Of a DNA stretch of 11,932 nt, positions 1 through 6,578 are shown one piece after another. This DNA comes from Domibacillus sp. (GTDB taxonomy: Bacteria > Bacillota > Bacilli > Bacillales > Domibacillaceae). The notes below the pieces were generated by a model. The model was not told where the DNA came from. It saw only the letters and a program-made list of their open reading frames with translations, and did not search any database. Numbering within the stretch: the stretch's first letter is position 1; every line of letters starts with the position of its first letter. Made by a program: the position numbers and the translations under genes. The stretch is from the NCBI GenBank assembly GCA_031177795.1, contig JAPSKG010000044.1, forward strand, positions 1-11,932, written 5' to 3'.

Positions 1-25
1 TTTTTAAAAAGGTGCAGGAGCAAAT

Positions 26-65
26 AAAAAAGGTTTGATGAGCAGCTGCTCACCAAACCTTTTTT
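26..65. terminator. Bidirectional intrinsic terminator
   Basis: A long inverted repeat: positions 26-37 (six A then GGTTTG) pair with 54-65 (CAAACC then six T), and the centre 39-52 is a perfect 14-base palindrome, leaving one A/C mismatch (38/53). The A-run on one side and T-run on the other give a U-tract on both strands, so it can stop the minus-strand tRNA transcript and any plus-strand gene entering from the left (in B. subtilis that neighbour is yabR). Confidence 0.88.
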
Positions 66-73
66 TATTGGTA

Positions 74-145
74 TGACCCCTACGGGATTCGAACCCGTGT
101 TACCGCCGTGAAAGGGCGGTGTCTTAACCGCTTGACCAAGGGGCC
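74..145 (-). tRNA. tRNA-Glu (anticodon TTC)
   Basis: Read on the minus strand this gives a 72-nt cloverleaf. The acceptor stem GGCCCCT pairs with AGGGGTC, with a G2-U71 wobble and discriminator A. The anticodon stem CCGCC/GGCGG encloses loop CTTTCAC, so the anticodon is TTC (plus-strand 110-112). The T-arm carries the usual GGTTCGAATCC. The 3' CCA is not encoded; the genomic bases after the discriminator are TAC. It is the second gene of a two-tRNA unit, 57 bp after tRNA-Met, and is followed by the terminator at 26-65. Confidence 0.97.
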
Positions 146-202
146 GTTGTAAAAATCTTTTTAACTAGCTTTGCTTGCCAACCGAAAAGTTGTACATTTT
201 TA

Positions 203-276
203 TAGCGGCGGAGGGGATCGAACCCCCGACCTCACGGGTATGAACCGTACGCTCTAGCCAGCTGAGCTACACCGCC
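203..276 (-). tRNA. tRNA-Met, elongator (anticodon CAT)
   Basis: A 74-nt minus-strand cloverleaf. The acceptor GGCGGTG pairs with CGCCGCT (terminal G1-U72 pair), the D-arm is AGCTCAGCTGGCTAGAGC, the anticodon loop is TTCATAC (anticodon CAT at 240-242) and the T-loop is TTCGATC. CCA is not encoded. It fits an elongator Met tRNA: it lacks the C1-A72 mismatch and the G-C-rich anticodon stem of the initiator. The sequence also differs from the Bacillus tRNA-Ile(CAT) that TilS modifies, as I remember it. First gene of the Met-Glu unit, about 23 nt downstream of the predicted transcription start. Confidence 0.95.
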
Positions 277-305
277 AAGTAATTTGCTGTAACAGCACAA
301 AATCT

Positions 306-334
306 ATAATAAATGCAGACGTTAAAAATGTCAA
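306..334 (-). promoter_or_regulatory. Sigma-A promoter of the tRNA-Met/Glu unit
   Basis: On the minus strand a perfect -35 TTGACA (plus-strand 329-334) is followed after exactly 17 bases by the -10 TATTAT (plus-strand 306-311), five of six matches to consensus. Transcription would begin about 23 nt before tRNA-Met. It fires away from the spoIIE promoter, with -35 elements about 65 bp apart. Confidence 0.85.
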
Positions 335-363
335 CAATATTTTTAATAAATATTTCTTTTAAT

Positions 364-372
364 TTTGTCGAA
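364..372 (+). promoter_or_regulatory. Spo0A box upstream of spoIIE
   Basis: TTTGTCGAA matches the Spo0A-box consensus TTTGTCRAA at all positions. It lies 26 bases upstream of the spoIIE -35 hexamer and about 30 bases from the tRNA -35 on the other side, so a phosphorylated Spo0A bound here would be placed to activate spoIIE. Binding is inferred from the match and from the known Spo0A control of spoIIE in B. subtilis. Confidence 0.75.
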
Positions 373-397
373 CGATTTTTATTGCTTTTTCCCTTCG

Positions 398-406
398 TTT
401 GACAAA
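398..406 (-). promoter_or_regulatory. Spo0A box overlapping the spoIIE -35
   Basis: TTTGACAAA is the reverse complement of TTTGTCAAA, a full match to the Spo0A-box consensus in reverse orientation. It contains the -35 hexamer TTGACA (399-404). This may be a genuine site or simply a consequence of a consensus -35 flanked by T and AA. B. subtilis Spo0A-activated sigma-A promoters do have boxes overlapping the -35 region, which favours a real site. Confidence 0.55.
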
Positions 407-431
407 GTTTGGAGTTGTTATCTTTTATACT
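399..431 (+). promoter_or_regulatory. spoIIE promoter, sigma-A with long spacer
   Basis: The -35 TTGACA (399-404, perfect) and -10 TATACT (426-431, four of six) are separated by 21 bases instead of about 17. This unusual spacing is a known hallmark of the Spo0A-dependent sigma-A promoters of spoIIE and spoIIG in B. subtilis. Together with the Spo0A boxes at 364-372 and 398-406 it indicates expression at the onset of sporulation. Confidence 0.8.
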
Positions 432-462
432 AATCGGTATCGAATAAAAAGGAGTGAATGTT

Positions 463-2937
463 GTGCAAAGAGCAGAGCGTGGAATAACAGGAGAAGCTGT
501 TCTGGACCGGGATTGGGGTAAAGGATTTGCAGGCAAGACGGCCTTTGTGCTGCTAGACCGCGGCTGGGTGCTTGTTCCGGCAGGCTTTTTATTTGGACGG
601 GCACTACTGCTTTCACAATTGTCACCATTTGCACTTTCTTTTTTTGCGGCGGTGTTTGTCGTAAAAAAGGAAATGGCACCACGGGTGTTCCTGGCTTTGC
701 TCGCAGGTGCTTTTTCTATTTCACCAATGCATTCAGCAAGTGCTTTTGCTGTATTGTTCAGTTTTCTTGTTTTGCACCGTTTATTCCGGACACTTCATAA
801 GGGCGAAACAGCCCCAGTTCCTTTTTTCGTGTTTTTTACTATTCTCGCTGTAAAAAGTGTTCTTGCTTATACTCTTAATGGGCCAGAATTTGTACCCACA
901 TATGATTTGGTCCTGGCAGCTGTAGAAGCTTCCCTTGCTTTTGTACTGACGCTTATCTTTATGCAGTGCATGCCTTTTTTATCCCTCTCCGGACGCATTC
1001 GCACATTAAAAACAGAAGAATGGATAAGCCTTCTTATTGTTTTTGCATCTGCTTCAACTGGAATGGTGGGGTGGACGGTTGCCGGCATTGAAGCAGATCA
1101 TGTTGCCGCCCGGTATTTGGTGACCACTATTTCCTTTTTATCTGGTGCAGCATTTGGGTCGGCAGCAGGTGTGGTAAGCGGTCTCATTTTAAGCTTAGCC
1201 GGAGTGAATGATTTTCATGAAATGAGTATCCTGGCTTTTGCCGGCTTGCTTGGCGGGTTGTTTAAAGAGTGGAAAAGGGGCGGGGCAATCTCCGGACTTA
1301 TGATTGCCACTGTCCTGGCCGGGTTTTATGGAGAAGGAAGCTTCACCAATATGACAACGTTTTATGAATCAATGGCAGCGGCGGCTTTACTTTGTATAAC
1401 ACCTAAAACCTGGACAGACCATATTTCTAAATTAATTCCTGGCACCGCTGAACATTCAATGGAACAACAACGGTATTTAAGAAAAGTAAGAGACGTAACA
1501 GCAGACCGTATGGAGCAGTTTTCTGATTTGTTTGATGCCTTGGCTGGAAGTTTTTCACGTTCAGAACATCATCTGGAGGTAGAAGAACGTGAAGTAGACC
1601 TTTTTTTAAGCGGCGTTACAGAAAAAACCTGTCAAACTTGCTTTAAGAAAGAACAATGCTGGGCATATCAATTTGATGAAACTTACAAGTTAATGAAAGA
1701 CATTTTAGAAGATGCTGATGCAGGCAAAGAATCACTTTCGCCGCATTTGTCAAAAGAATTAGAACAGTACTGCTTCCGGCCTGCCCGTGTAGAAGGAGAA
1801 ATTCGCTCGCAGCTTACGTACTATCGGGCAAATAAAAAGCTGAAACAACAAATGAGAGACAGCCGTAAAATCGTAGCAGACCAGCTTGAAGGCGTTTCAA
1901 AAGTAATGAGGGATTTTGCTGTGGAAATGAAAAAAGAAGAAGAAACGCATTTTTCACAGGAAGAAAAAATTACTACTGCACTTGAATCGTTTGGCATGGA
2001 AATCACAGATATCGATGTATTTAGTGTTCAAAAGGGAACAGTTGATATCGAAATGACAATTCCTTATGCAAAGGGGCACGGAGAAAGCGAAAAAATCATT
2101 GCGCCTATTTTATCCGATCTTCTTGATGAATACATTGTCGTGGTGGATGAGCAGCAAGATGGCTCAGGTATTCGAAGTGTTTTTCGTTCCGCAAAAGCAT
2201 TCCGGGTTGTGACTGGGTTTGCTCACGCCGCTAAAGGTGGAGGGCTAGTGTCGGGAGATTCTTTTTCAGCAATTGAGATCGGAACAGGTAAGTTTGCTTT
2301 GGCCATCAGTGACGGAATGGGCAATGGAAGCCGGGCACATGATGAAAGCAGTGCCACGATCAGCTTATTAAAACAAATCCTGCAATCGGGCATTGAAGAA
2401 AAAGTAGCCGTAAAGTCTATTAATTCCATTTTGTCGTTGCGCACAAATGATGAAGTGTTTTCAACGCTTGATTTAGCTATTATTGATTTGCAGGATGCAA
2501 GAACGGTATTTTTAAAAGTTGGTTCTTCTCCAAGCTTTATAAAACGAGGAGACCAGGTAATGAAAGTAGAAGCAGGAAACTTGCCAATCGGTATTTTTCA
2601 GCAATTTGAAGTAGAAACCGTGCAGGAGCAGTTGAAATCGGGTGACTTGCTGATTACAATGAGTGACGGTGTTTTTGAAGGGCCGGATTTTATTGAAAAC
2701 GCGGAACTCTGGATGAAACGAAAAATCAAATCTATTGAAACAAATGACCCGCAAGCATTTGCTGATTTATTAATGGATGAAGTGATCCGGACACAGTCCA
2801 ACGAAATAAAAGATGATATGACTTTGTGCGTAGCGCGGATTGAACATAATCTGCCTGAGTGGGCAGCAATTCCAGTCTATGATATTGAGCCGTCCGAGAA
2901 AAAGAAAAAACGGCCTGCACGCCGCAGAGCTGTATAA
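463..2937 (+). CDS. spoIIE: Stage II sporulation protein E (PP2C serine phosphatase)
   Basis: SpoIIE dephosphorylates SpoIIAA-P at the polar septum, which releases sigma-F in the forespore; it also interacts with FtsZ during polar division. The GTG at 463 gives 824 aa and sits 8 nt after AAGGAG (449-454). A GTG at 454 overlaps that Shine-Dalgarno and is unlikely. Residues about 35-313 form a series of hydrophobic segments (about ten in the family). A central coiled, charged region follows, with cysteines C390, C393, C399 and C437. The C-terminal PP2C domain (about 580-796) shows the metal-binding aspartates in ISDGMGNG (D617, equivalent to B. subtilis D610), MSDGVFEG (D735) and IKDDMT (D784/D785). 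Length matches the 827-aa B. subtilis protein. The tail after about residue 810 is very basic. In B. subtilis, FtsH degrades SpoIIE outside the forespore; ftsH lies downstream here. No terminator separates it from yabS. Confidence 0.97.
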   Translation: MQRAERGITGEAVLDRDWGKGFAGKTAFVLLDRGWVLVPAGFLFGRALLLSQLSPFALSFFAAVFVVKKEMAPRVFLALLAGAFSISPMHSASAFAVLFSFLVLHRLFRTLHKGETAPVPFFVFFTILAVKSVLAYTLNGPEFVPTYDLVLAAVEASLAFVLTLIFMQCMPFLSLSGRIRTLKTEEWISLLIVFASASTGMVGWTVAGIEADHVAARYLVTTISFLSGAAFGSAAGVVSGLILSLAGVNDFHEMSILAFAGLLGGLFKEWKRGGAISGLMIATVLAGFYGEGSFTNMTTFYESMAAAALLCITPKTWTDHISKLIPGTAEHSMEQQRYLRKVRDVTADRMEQFSDLFDALAGSFSRSEHHLEVEEREVDLFLSGVTEKTCQTCFKKEQCWAYQFDETYKLMKDILEDADAGKESLSPHLSKELEQYCFRPARVEGEIRSQLTYYRANKKLKQQMRDSRKIVADQLEGVSKVMRDFAVEMKKEEETHFSQEEKITTALESFGMEITDIDVFSVQKGTVDIEMTIPYAKGHGESEKIIAPILSDLLDEYIVVVDEQQDGSGIRSVFRSAKAFRVVTGFAHAAKGGGLVSGDSFSAIEIGTGKFALAISDGMGNGSRAHDESSATISLLKQILQSGIEEKVAVKSINSILSLRTNDEVFSTLDLAIIDLQDARTVFLKVGSSPSFIKRGDQVMKVEAGNLPIGIFQQFEVETVQEQLKSGDLLITMSDGVFEGPDFIENAELWMKRKIKSIETNDPQAFADLLMDEVIRTQSNEIKDDMTLCVARIEHNLPEWAAIPVYDIEPSEKKKKRPARRRAV

Positions 2938-2990
2938 AATGTTTGTTTTCCGTCGAACATGAAGAAAACGAATGAAAGGCGGAAACGATC

Positions 2991-3692
2991 ATGAAGGCAG
3001 GAACAATTAAACAGTTGCTTTTATTAACGGACGGCTGTTCGAACACAGGAGAAGATCCAGTAATGATGGCCGCTTTCGCCCGTCGCAGAGGAATTACTGT
3101 TAATGTGATTGGAATTGTTGATGATATTCAAAATGGAGCAGGACTGGAGGAAATAAACGCTATTGCAACGGCGGGCGGCGGTGAAAGTCGGATTGTGAAA
3201 GCTGCATCCTTATCGGAAACGGTTGTAAATGTAACGAGACAAGCAATGACAGGCACCATTTATAGCATCATTAATGAGGAGCTGCGAGGTATTTTAAACA
3301 AAGAAACTACTGTGGAATCGTTGCCTCCGGAAACAAGAAGTGAAATTGCAGAAAAAGTGGAAGATATAAGTGAAGAAGCTGCACTAGAACTGCTGGTATT
3401 GACAGATATGAGTGCCAGTATGAAGCTAAAGCTTCCTGCAGTAAAAGAAGCTCTTTATGATTTGGCTGTTACAATGCAATCGAGGATTGGCCCATCTTCT
3501 TTTTCTCTTTGGACGTTTCCCGGGAAATACAGCGCCGCAGAAGAGCGCATTGGCTGGACTTCTGATTCGAAAAAACTGGCAGATTCTTTTCCGCATCTTG
3601 TATCAGGCGGAATTACACCGACAGGGCCGGCAATCAGACAATCTTTGTCTTCGTTTCTTGAAATGGATGAATACGATGAAAAAACGATATGA
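2991..3692 (+). CDS. yabS: YabS, von Willebrand factor A domain protein with permuted motifs
   Basis: A soluble 233-aa protein of unproven function, resembling B. subtilis YabS. It has an ATG start preceded by AAAGGCGG. Residues 7-70 look like the second half of a vWA domain: a hydrophobic strand into LLTDGCSN (10-17), then a strand ending VNVIG, then AIATAGGG. Residues 134-225 look like the first half: LVLTDMSAS, holding the MIDAS motif DxSxS (D139, S141, S143), then a FSLWTFPG strand, then GGITPTGPA (206-214) with the second MIDAS threonine. A helical linker (about 85-133) joins them. In an ordinary vWA domain DxSxS comes first, so the order is reversed. vWA domains with intact MIDAS motifs usually bind a divalent metal and mediate protein contacts. 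It follows spoIIE by 53 nt and overlaps the start of yabT, which suggests joint expression and a shared partner. Confidence 0.9.
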   Translation: MKAGTIKQLLLLTDGCSNTGEDPVMMAAFARRRGITVNVIGIVDDIQNGAGLEEINAIATAGGGESRIVKAASLSETVVNVTRQAMTGTIYSIINEELRGILNKETTVESLPPETRSEIAEKVEDISEEAALELLVLTDMSASMKLKLPAVKEALYDLAVTMQSRIGPSSFSLWTFPGKYSAAEERIGWTSDSKKLADSFPHLVSGGITPTGPAIRQSLSSFLEMDEYDEKTI

Positions 3693-4563
3693 ACCAATAC
3701 CCGGCGACGTGATACGAGGGAAATGGACGGGACATATGTGGCGTGTAGAACGAGAAATCGGCCGCGGGGCGAATGGGATCGTTTATCTCGTCACTGGAGC
3801 AATTGGGCAGGCCGCTTTAAAATTTGCGGATTCGGCTTCTGTTGCTTCTGAGACCAATACGTTGAAATCACTCGAACGGGTCAGGGGAACTTCTCCCGGC
3901 CCTTTTTTCATTGAAGCCGACGATGCAGAAAAAGAAGGGAGGATTTATCCTTTTTACATTATGGAGTATATTTCCGGCCCCATGCTTCATACATTTATGA
4001 TAAACAAAAAAAAAGAATGGGCATTTGTTTTGCTGATTCGGCTCCTTGATTTTCTAGGACCGCTTCACCAGGCAAGTAAAATAATGGGCGATTTAAAGCC
4101 GGAAAATTTTATCGTAGCGGACTCAAGCCACAAAATCCGGGCAGTGGACATGGGGGGCATTACAAAACAAGGTCGGTCTGTAAAAGAATACACATCTTTG
4201 TATGACCGGGCTGCATGGCAGGCTGGGACAAGAAAAGCCGAACCATCCTATGATTTATTTGCGGTAGCTGTGCTAACAGCTGCTCTTGTAGAAAAAAAAC
4301 GCACTCAGGAAGCGCTGGGAGATGTGGAAAAGTTAGCGGGGATTATTGATTCGTCTCCGGTTCTTTGCTTAGCGGGTCCTGTTTTAAAAAAAGCAATACG
4401 CAGCGAGTATCATGATGCTCAATTAATGAAAAAAGATCTTCTTTATTGCATTACAGGGAAAAAAACGCCTACAAGAAAAAGGAAACCAAAAAAGTCATCA
4501 AAAAAATGGGTGGTGTTTGCAGGTGCTTTTGCCATCATCTTTGTGATGTTTTTGTTACACTAA
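3676..4563 (+). CDS. yabT: YabT, membrane-anchored Hanks-type Ser/Thr kinase
   Basis: A 295-aa kinase. In B. subtilis YabT is a sporulation kinase at the septum, activated by DNA, that phosphorylates RecA and other proteins. Visible here: glycine loop GRGANG (29-34), ATP lysine K49, helix-C glutamate E59, catalytic loop GDLKPEN (138-144; D139, N144), metal-binding D158 in VDMGG, and the conserved AGTRKAEPSYDLFAVA segment (183-198). The HRD histidine-arginine and DFG phenylalanine are replaced (MGD and DMG), as I recall for the B. subtilis protein. A strongly basic stretch (262-277) precedes a single transmembrane helix (278-294) at the C-terminus, so the kinase domain is cytoplasmic. The start is uncertain: ATG 3676 (MKKRYEPI) or ATG 3667, neither with a strong Shine-Dalgarno. 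Either overlaps the end of yabS (17 or 26 nt), so translation is probably coupled. A far-upstream extension inside yabS is rejected. Confidence 0.92.
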   Translation: MKKRYEPIPGDVIRGKWTGHMWRVEREIGRGANGIVYLVTGAIGQAALKFADSASVASETNTLKSLERVRGTSPGPFFIEADDAEKEGRIYPFYIMEYISGPMLHTFMINKKKEWAFVLLIRLLDFLGPLHQASKIMGDLKPENFIVADSSHKIRAVDMGGITKQGRSVKEYTSLYDRAAWQAGTRKAEPSYDLFAVAVLTAALVEKKRTQEALGDVEKLAGIIDSSPVLCLAGPVLKKAIRSEYHDAQLMKKDLLYCITGKKTPTRKRKPKKSSKKWVVFAGAFAIIFVMFLLH

Positions 4564-4593
4564 AAGAAAAGAGTGAGAAGCGGAGCGGTTGGT

Positions 4594-5958
4594 TTGCATC
4601 TTTTTGAAGAAACAGTAAAAAAATTTATAAGTAAGAGAAAAATGATTGAGCGAGGCGATTTTATTGCGGTGGCAGTGTCAGGTGGAGCAGACTCAATGGC
4701 GCTTTTGCATTTTTTAGCTGAAAACCAATCGTCGCTGGGTATTTCAGTTAGTGCCATCCATATTGATCACATGCTTAGAGGAAAAGAATCTTATGAAGAC
4801 TTGCTTTTTGTCCAATCGTTTTGCCAAAAGCATTCCATTTCTTTTTCAGGAGGACAAGTGGACGCTGGAAAAGCGGCAGCTTATTTAAAAATGGGCATTC
4901 AAGAAGCTGCCCGGCACGTTCGCTATACATTTTTAAAAGAAGAAATGGACAAGCTGGGAGCCAATAAGCTTGCAACAGCGCACCATGCAGACGATCAAAT
5001 GGAAACAGTTTTAATGCAGCTTGCTCGCGGAGGACATACCCATACAGGAATTCCGTTTATCCGGCCGCTTGCAGAAAAATGGATTATTCGTCCTTTTTTG
5101 TCTGTTACAAAGGAAGAAATTTTAACGTATTGCCGTAATCATGATCTTTCTTATCGAGAAGACCCAAGCAATAAAAAGCCTGACTATACCCGAAATCGAT
5201 TTCGGCATTCGATCCTTCCATTTTTGAAAAAAGAAAATCCAAAAGCACCCGCACATATTCAGCGTTTTGCAGAAGAAAGACAAGAAGATGAAGCTTTTTT
5301 AAAAAACCTTGCTCAAGAAGAAATCCAGAAAATCACTACTTGGAAACAAAGTGAAGTAACGCTTGAAACGGATCCCTTTGTAAAGGTGCCTATTCCTTTA
5401 CAAAGAAGGGCAATTCATCTAATATTAAACTATCTTTATCATGGAAAAACAGCGTTTTCTTTTCTACATATTCAACAAACTTTACAGCTGCTCCAATCAC
5501 CTGCCCCATCAGGGAAATTAAATCTCCCATCCGGTCTTTCTGTCATCAAAATTGGAGATCATTGTTTGTTTACTTATGAAACAAACAGTGAAAAGCAGTC
5601 GTCAGGCCCCTTTTTTCTTTTAGAAGGTGACCGTGTCGACTGGCAGGGAAAAGGCACATTTACAATTAGTGCTCATGGGGAAAGCCCAGCAGGTGCAGAA
5701 TGTTTTTATTTAAAGCGTGATGCCCGTTTACCTATTTGCATCAGGACATTGCAGGAAGGAGACAGGATTCAGCTGAAAGGAATGGTCGGTTCAAAAAAAA
5801 TCGCCCGATTGTTTATCGATGAAAAAGTTCCGCTTGCGTATAGAAGCACGATGCCAATCGTGACAGATGCGGAAGGAACGGTGCTTTGGGTGCCCGGCAT
5901 TCGTAAATCGGTTCATGAAGGTGGAGGGCCGATGCTGTTGATTTATGAAAAGGAATGA
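4594..5958 (+). CDS. tilS: tRNA(Ile)-lysidine synthetase TilS
   Basis: TilS joins lysine to C34 of the CAU-anticodon tRNA-Ile using ATP, so that it reads AUA codons and is charged with isoleucine; it is essential in most bacteria. I chose the TTG at 4594 (454 aa, MHLFEETVKK) because GGAG (4582-4585) lies 8 nt upstream and the N-terminus then matches the family; a GTG at 4573 lacks a good Shine-Dalgarno. Motifs: PP-loop SGGADS (29-34), AHHADDQMET (129-138), and EDPSN...YTRNRFRH (189-205), followed by the central and C-terminal tRNA-binding domains, with the conserved DRIQLKGMVGSKKI near the end. Length is close to the 472 aa of B. subtilis. It begins 30 nt after yabT and ends 27 nt before hprT. 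No promoter of its own is evident. Confidence 0.95.
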   Translation: MHLFEETVKKFISKRKMIERGDFIAVAVSGGADSMALLHFLAENQSSLGISVSAIHIDHMLRGKESYEDLLFVQSFCQKHSISFSGGQVDAGKAAAYLKMGIQEAARHVRYTFLKEEMDKLGANKLATAHHADDQMETVLMQLARGGHTHTGIPFIRPLAEKWIIRPFLSVTKEEILTYCRNHDLSYREDPSNKKPDYTRNRFRHSILPFLKKENPKAPAHIQRFAEERQEDEAFLKNLAQEEIQKITTWKQSEVTLETDPFVKVPIPLQRRAIHLILNYLYHGKTAFSFLHIQQTLQLLQSPAPSGKLNLPSGLSVIKIGDHCLFTYETNSEKQSSGPFFLLEGDRVDWQGKGTFTISAHGESPAGAECFYLKRDARLPICIRTLQEGDRIQLKGMVGSKKIARLFIDEKVPLAYRSTMPIVTDAEGTVLWVPGIRKSVHEGGGPMLLIYEKE

Positions 5959-5985
5959 ACCAATTATTTTTGGGAGGAAACTTTA

Positions 5986-6540
5986 TTGTTACGTAACGAT
6001 ATTGAAGAAATTTTAATTTCAGAAGAAGAAATACAAGAAAAAGTAAAGCAGCTTGGGGCAGAGTTAACAGAGGAGTACCAGGATCGGTTCCCGCTTTTTG
6101 TTTGTGTGCTTAAAGGGGCCATGCCGTTTATGTCGGACTTAATCAAGCGTGTCGATACACACCTTGAAATAGACTTTATGGATGTGTCAAGCTACGGAGC
6201 GTCTACGGTTTCATCCGGTGAAGTAAAAATAGTAAAAGATTTAGACACATCTGTAGAAGGACGAGACGTGATCATTGTCGAAGATATTATAGACAGCGGA
6301 TTAACGCTCAGTTATCTTGCAGAACTTTTTCACTATCGAAAAGCAAAATCTGTGAAAATTGTCACGCTTCTTGATAAGCCAACTGGGCGCAAAGCAAAGA
6401 TTCAAGCAGACACAATTGGCTTTACTGTTCCGGATGCATTTGTTGTAGGATATGGGCTTGATTACGCAGAGCGTTACCGCAATCTTCCATACATCGGTGT
6501 TTTAAAACCGGAAATTTACACAGCAGCTGAAGAGGGATAA
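5986..6540 (+). CDS. hprT: Hypoxanthine-guanine phosphoribosyltransferase
   Basis: This enzyme transfers the phosphoribosyl group of PRPP to hypoxanthine or guanine, making IMP or GMP in purine salvage; it is cytoplasmic. The product is 184 aa and starts at TTG 5986, with GGGAGG (5972-5977) 8 nt upstream. The N-terminus LRNDIEEILISEEEI lines up with the B. subtilis start, supporting the TTG. The PRPP-binding signature VIIVEDIIDSGLT is at 95-107, with the acidic pair E99-D100. The DVSSYG loop is at 66-71 and the purine-contact region FVVGYGLDYAERYRNLP is at 152-168. The synteny tilS-hprT-ftsH is conserved in Bacillus, where TilS and HprT have been reported to form a complex activating ftsH transcription (from memory). 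Confidence 0.97.
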   Translation: MLRNDIEEILISEEEIQEKVKQLGAELTEEYQDRFPLFVCVLKGAMPFMSDLIKRVDTHLEIDFMDVSSYGASTVSSGEVKIVKDLDTSVEGRDVIIVEDIIDSGLTLSYLAELFHYRKAKSVKIVTLLDKPTGRKAKIQADTIGFTVPDAFVVGYGLDYAERYRNLPYIGVLKPEIYTAAEEG

Positions 6541-6578
6541 CGAAGCTGAATGAGTAGGCTAAAAGAAGGTTCAAATAG

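Noticed and set aside
1..38. Possible 3' end of an upstream plus-strand gene (yabR-like)
   Set aside because: Two short open frames reach this region (stops at 25-27 and 36-38) but fewer than 13 codons are present and neither matches a C-terminus I recognise.
146..202. Possible gene or regulatory element between the two tRNAs
   Set aside because: The 57-bp spacer has only very short complementary stretches and no third cloverleaf.
2949..2957. Spo0A-box-like TCCGTCGAA upstream of yabS
   Set aside because: Only seven of nine positions match and no promoter with suitable spacing is present next to it.
3457..3675. Long N-terminal extension of YabT inside yabS
   Set aside because: The frame is open, but the translation shows no family similarity before the MKKRYEPI region and yabS occupies the same bases in another frame with clear vWA motifs.
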